64,000 bases of DNA from assembly GCA_009838845.1 (NCBI GenBank), contig VXRD01000161.1:1-64000 (forward strand), in the 5' to 3' direction. Below are positions 61,585 through 64,000 of the stretch, piece by piece (within the stretch, counting starts at the first letter, position 1; each line of letters opens with the position of its first letter). This stretch comes from Gemmatimonadota bacterium (lineage in GTDB: Bacteria; Latescibacterota; UBA2968). The notes beneath the pieces were generated by a model. It made no database searches. It saw only the letters and a program-made list of their open reading frames with translations, and had not been told where the DNA came from. The position numbers and the translations under genes were made by a program.

Positions 61585-63197
61585 CCATGATTCGCGTCGC
61601 GTTGTTCCTGTTCCTGTTTTGCGCGCCCCATTTTGTTGCCGCTGATGCTATCCGTTTTACTGAAATAGCGGAGAAGGCGGGGATCCATTTTGTCCACAGT
61701 ACCGGAGCCAGGGGCGGATGGCACTATATCGAGACGATGGGTTCTGGCTGTGCGCTTTTCGACGCGGATGGCGATGGGGACCTGGATCTCTATTTGGTTA
61801 ATGGTGCCAATTTGCCCGGGCAACCGGTTCGGGGTAGCAATGCGCTGTATCGCAATGATACGGATAAAACGATTCGCCTGACCGATATTACCGAATCTTC
61901 GGGTGCGCCCGGCCGGGGTTATGGCATGGGCTGCGCTGTGGGCGATGCGGATAATGACGGCGATCTGGATCTCTACGTTACCGGCTATCCCGAAAATATT
62001 CTGTATGTGAACAATGGAGATGCTACTTTCAAAGACGCTTCCCGGCAAGCCAATGTGACTGCAGGCGGATGGAGCGCGGGGGCGGCTTTTTTCGATTTTG
62101 AAGCCGATGGGGATCTGGATCTCTATGTGGTGCGCTATCTCACGTACGATCCCGCCCGCGAGCCGGTGTGCGAACGCAGTGGTGTGCGGACTTACTGCGC
62201 GCCGTACCGGTTTCGAGGTGCTCCCGATTTGTTGTATCTGAATAGTGGTGACGGCACATTTGAAGATATTTCTCAGCGGGCCGGTATCGCCGATCCCCGG
62301 GGCAAGGGTCTGGGCGTGCTCTCGCTGGATTACGACCGGGATGGCGATACCGATCTCTATATCGCCAATGATACGACGCCCAATTTTCTCTATCGAAATG
62401 ATGGCGATCGCTTTACTGAAGTGGGCCTCAAAGCGGGTGTGAGCACAAGTGCTTCGGGCCGTCCACAGGCCGGCATGGGCGTGGATGCTGGCGATGTGGA
62501 TGGCGATGGGCGCACGGATCTTATTGTTACCAATTTTTCCTATGAGTCAAATGCTTTTTATCACCATACAGAACAGGGTGTTTTTGCCGAGGCCAGTGCC
62601 CGCGTGGGGCTTGTGGGACCGAGTACTCTTCCCCTGGGCTTTGGCACACATTTCTTCGACGCGGATAGCGATGGGGATCTGGATCTTTTTGTCGCCAATG
62701 GTCATATTTTTCCCAATGTATCGGATTTTTCTTCTGCCGAGTCCTATCCTCAGACCGATCAGTTTTTCCGCAATACCGCAGGTGTTTTTGAAGACGTTTC
62801 CGAATCGGCGGGTTTCACATCACCCGCTGTCAGCCGGGGTTCGGCGCTGGGCGATATAGATACCGACGGTGATCTGGATCTGGTTGTGCTCGTCGCCGAT
62901 GCCAGTCCACATCTCTATCGGAATGATACGCCGCCTGCTCATCCATGGCTTATTGTTGAGATAGAGGGCGCAAATCGCAGTGCGATTGGTACTCGCGTCA
63001 CCCTTACTGCAGGTGGTCGTACCCAATCTCGAGAGGTGCGAAGTCAATCCGGGTATCTCTCTTCGGGGGATTCGCGCCTCCACTTCGGTTTGGGCGATGC
63101 CGAACAGATTGACCGTCTGGATATCTGGTGGCCCTCTGGACGCACCCAAACTCTGAGCAATCTGTCTCCGAATCAGATTCTGGTCATTGGGGAATAG
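61581..63197 (+). CDS. CRTAC1/ASPIC (UnbV-like) secreted protein
   Basis: A signal peptide (1-19) precedes about seven FG-GAP/VCBS-type repeats with calcium loops (DADGDGDLDLYLVNG, DADNDGDLDLYVTG, DYDRDGDTDLYIAN and others), forming a beta-propeller. The last ~90 residues are the ASPIC/UnbV domain (RSAIGTRVTLTAGGR, VRSQSGYLSSGDSRLHFGLG, DIWWPSGR). The family is common in environmental bacteria and includes the enediyne-cluster UnbV proteins. The function is unclear. It is coupled to the upstream TPR gene; an internal ATG at 61587 is an alternative start. Confidence 0.9.
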   Translation: MTMIRVALFLFLFCAPHFVAADAIRFTEIAEKAGIHFVHSTGARGGWHYIETMGSGCALFDADGDGDLDLYLVNGANLPGQPVRGSNALYRNDTDKTIRLTDITESSGAPGRGYGMGCAVGDADNDGDLDLYVTGYPENILYVNNGDATFKDASRQANVTAGGWSAGAAFFDFEADGDLDLYVVRYLTYDPAREPVCERSGVRTYCAPYRFRGAPDLLYLNSGDGTFEDISQRAGIADPRGKGLGVLSLDYDRDGDTDLYIANDTTPNFLYRNDGDRFTEVGLKAGVSTSASGRPQAGMGVDAGDVDGDGRTDLIVTNFSYESNAFYHHTEQGVFAEASARVGLVGPSTLPLGFGTHFFDADSDGDLDLFVANGHIFPNVSDFSSAESYPQTDQFFRNTAGVFEDVSESAGFTSPAVSRGSALGDIDTDGDLDLVVLVADASPHLYRNDTPPAHPWLIVEIEGANRSAIGTRVTLTAGGRTQSREVRSQSGYLSSGDSRLHFGLGDAEQIDRLDIWWPSGRTQTLSNLSPNQILVIGE

Positions 63198-63199
63198 GC

Positions 63200-64000
63200 T
63201 TACCATCCGTGTACAAAGTGTCCACTTCCGGGAAACCAGATCGCATCTACGACACTCGACGCGCCCACGCCCAACAGGTACCCCACTACTATTCCATAGG
63301 AAAAGGGCATTGATCGCCGGTAGAGCACTACGCCCCCAAATTTGAGGGTCAGTGCTTTGACGAGCCATACGACAAAAATAGCGAATCCGTACGTATGACT
63401 CGGGAAGGCGAGTCCCACGGGGTGAATCGGCCAGGAGGCGAACCGGGTATTCAAGACTGTCAGCAGGCCCGCTTCTCCGACTCCGAACAGCCAGACCAAC
63501 AGTTTCTGAAAGTCAAAATATGTGGGTTCTGTCCCCTCAATTATGCCTACCTGCCTCAGCATTACGGTCCAATCGTACATATAGGCTGCGTTTAGGCCGC
63601 CCTCTGTATAACACAAATAAAGCTGGGCACCACAGGCTACGGCAAAGGCGGCAAGCAGAGAGATGGGCAGAGCACATACGACCAGAAAACGGCGCTTCAG
63701 GGCTTGTTGCAATAGTCGAAAAAAATGTGGAATGGCCGGTATCGACAGCATCCGCCCCGAATGCGCGGCCAGTCCGCCGCGGTTTAACACCATTATCCCC
63801 GTCAGGTCGGAGGGGGAAAAATTGGCTGTTCCGAGAAGCGTCTTTAGTATCGGTCCACCTTTCTGTCCCTGGGGTGATAGAAATACGAATCCCGTGGCTG
63901 CCGCGTATTTGGTCACGCCAAAGTAGATCACGAAAAACAGTGAAAGCTGTAGCAGTGCCGCGACGGGTCGCATGTCCAGAGATATCATCCAGCCTGTGAG
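63200..64000 (-). CDS. DUF6784/DUF6785-type membrane protein, 3' part only (cut by window edge)
   Basis: The frame stays open from the ATG at 63988 up to the window end (codons LTGW precede it), so the start lies outside. About 265 C-terminal residues are visible with 5-6 hydrophobic segments. RFASWPIHPVGLAFPS and KFGGVVLYRRSMPFSYGIVVGYLLG match the typical end of the DUF6784/6785 family, large membrane proteins of unknown function. Its stop is 2 bp from the convergent CRTAC1 stop. Confidence 0.75.
   Translation of the reverse strand, partial: LTGWMISLDMRPVAALLQLSLFFVIYFGVTKYAAATGFVFLSPQGQKGGPILKTLLGTANFSPSDLTGIMVLNRGGLAAHSGRMLSIPAIPHFFRLLQQALKRRFLVVCALPISLLAAFAVACGAQLYLCYTEGGLNAAYMYDWTVMLRQVGIIEGTEPTYFDFQKLLVWLFGVGEAGLLTVLNTRFASWPIHPVGLAFPSHTYGFAIFVVWLVKALTLKFGGVVLYRRSMPFSYGIVVGYLLGVGASSVVDAIWFPGSGHFVHGW

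Overview
The window looks like a chromosomal segment of an uncultured, Gram-negative-type bacterium. Many proteins carry signal peptides or lipoboxes, and there are several two-gene and longer operons with 4-bp ATGA overlaps. The gene content resembles genomes of the Latescibacterota/Poribacteria type: phytanoyl-CoA dioxygenase-like enzymes, Gfo/Idh/MocA oxidoreductases, an enolase-superfamily enzyme, DUF4038 and heparinase-like enzymes, a Tm-1-like/PEP-hydrolase-like pair, GWxTD-TPR, CRTAC1/ASPIC and DUF6785-type proteins. This placement is inferred from gene content only; there is no rRNA or other phylogenetic marker to confirm it. I see no tRNA, rRNA, CRISPR array, prophage or insertion sequence. 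Coding density is very high and no gene-free gap exceeds about 180 bp.

Layout. (1) 86-9149, minus strand: one probable eight-gene operon. A PotA-type ATPase, two nearly identical binding proteins and two permeases are followed without a break by a MoxR-type AAA ATPase, a GXGXG-fold protein and a VWA protein. (2) 9328-16226, plus: UMP kinase, purD, a Gfo/Idh oxidoreductase, purE, two thioredoxin-fold secreted proteins, a small protein with an HNH nuclease, and a phytanoyl-CoA dioxygenase-like protein with a Nudix-like tail. (3) 16247-17494, minus: an orphan DNA methyltransferase. (4) 17601-24990, plus: glycogen-debranching enzyme, DUF4038 glycosidase, a second phytanoyl-CoA dioxygenase-like protein, malate synthase G and type III pantothenate kinase, converging on a heparinase II/III-like protein (24987-27695, minus). 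(5) 27900-33212, plus: a sugar-nucleotide cassette (GDP-mannose 3,5-epimerase-like, GHMP kinase, two-domain cytidylyltransferase), then a PcfJ-like protein overlapping a C45-type acyltransferase. (6) 33220-34158, minus: class IV aminotransferase. 34293-39305, plus: catabolic-looking run of a Gfo/Idh oxidoreductase, an enolase-superfamily enzyme, a secreted unknown and a D-cysteine desulfhydrase-like enzyme. (7) 39337-42204: a secreted metalloprotease and a secreted nuclease, both with dockerin-like tails, plus remnants of toxin-antitoxin genes around one intact antitoxin-like gene. (8) 42235-45493, minus: DUF523/DUF1722 protein and an osmoprotectant-type ABC transporter; then a tandem metallo-beta-lactamase protein (plus). 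(9) 47546-52458, minus: HEAT-repeat lipoprotein, Tm-1-like protein, PEP-hydrolase-like protein and TrmB. (10) 52560-64000: a propeller-type lipoprotein; a minus-strand operon of GWxTD-TPR protein, UbiA prenyltransferase, fatty-acid desaturase and membrane-TPR protein; a plus-strand TPR protein with a CRTAC1/ASPIC protein; and the 3' part of a DUF6785-type membrane protein cut by the window edge.

The genes point to a heterotroph that takes up polyamine-like and betaine-like solutes and processes sugars and polysaccharides. The least explained parts are the AAA/GXGXG/VWA trio joined to a transporter, the dioxygenase-Nudix fusion, the PcfJ/C45 pair, and the GWxTD/UbiA/desaturase operon.
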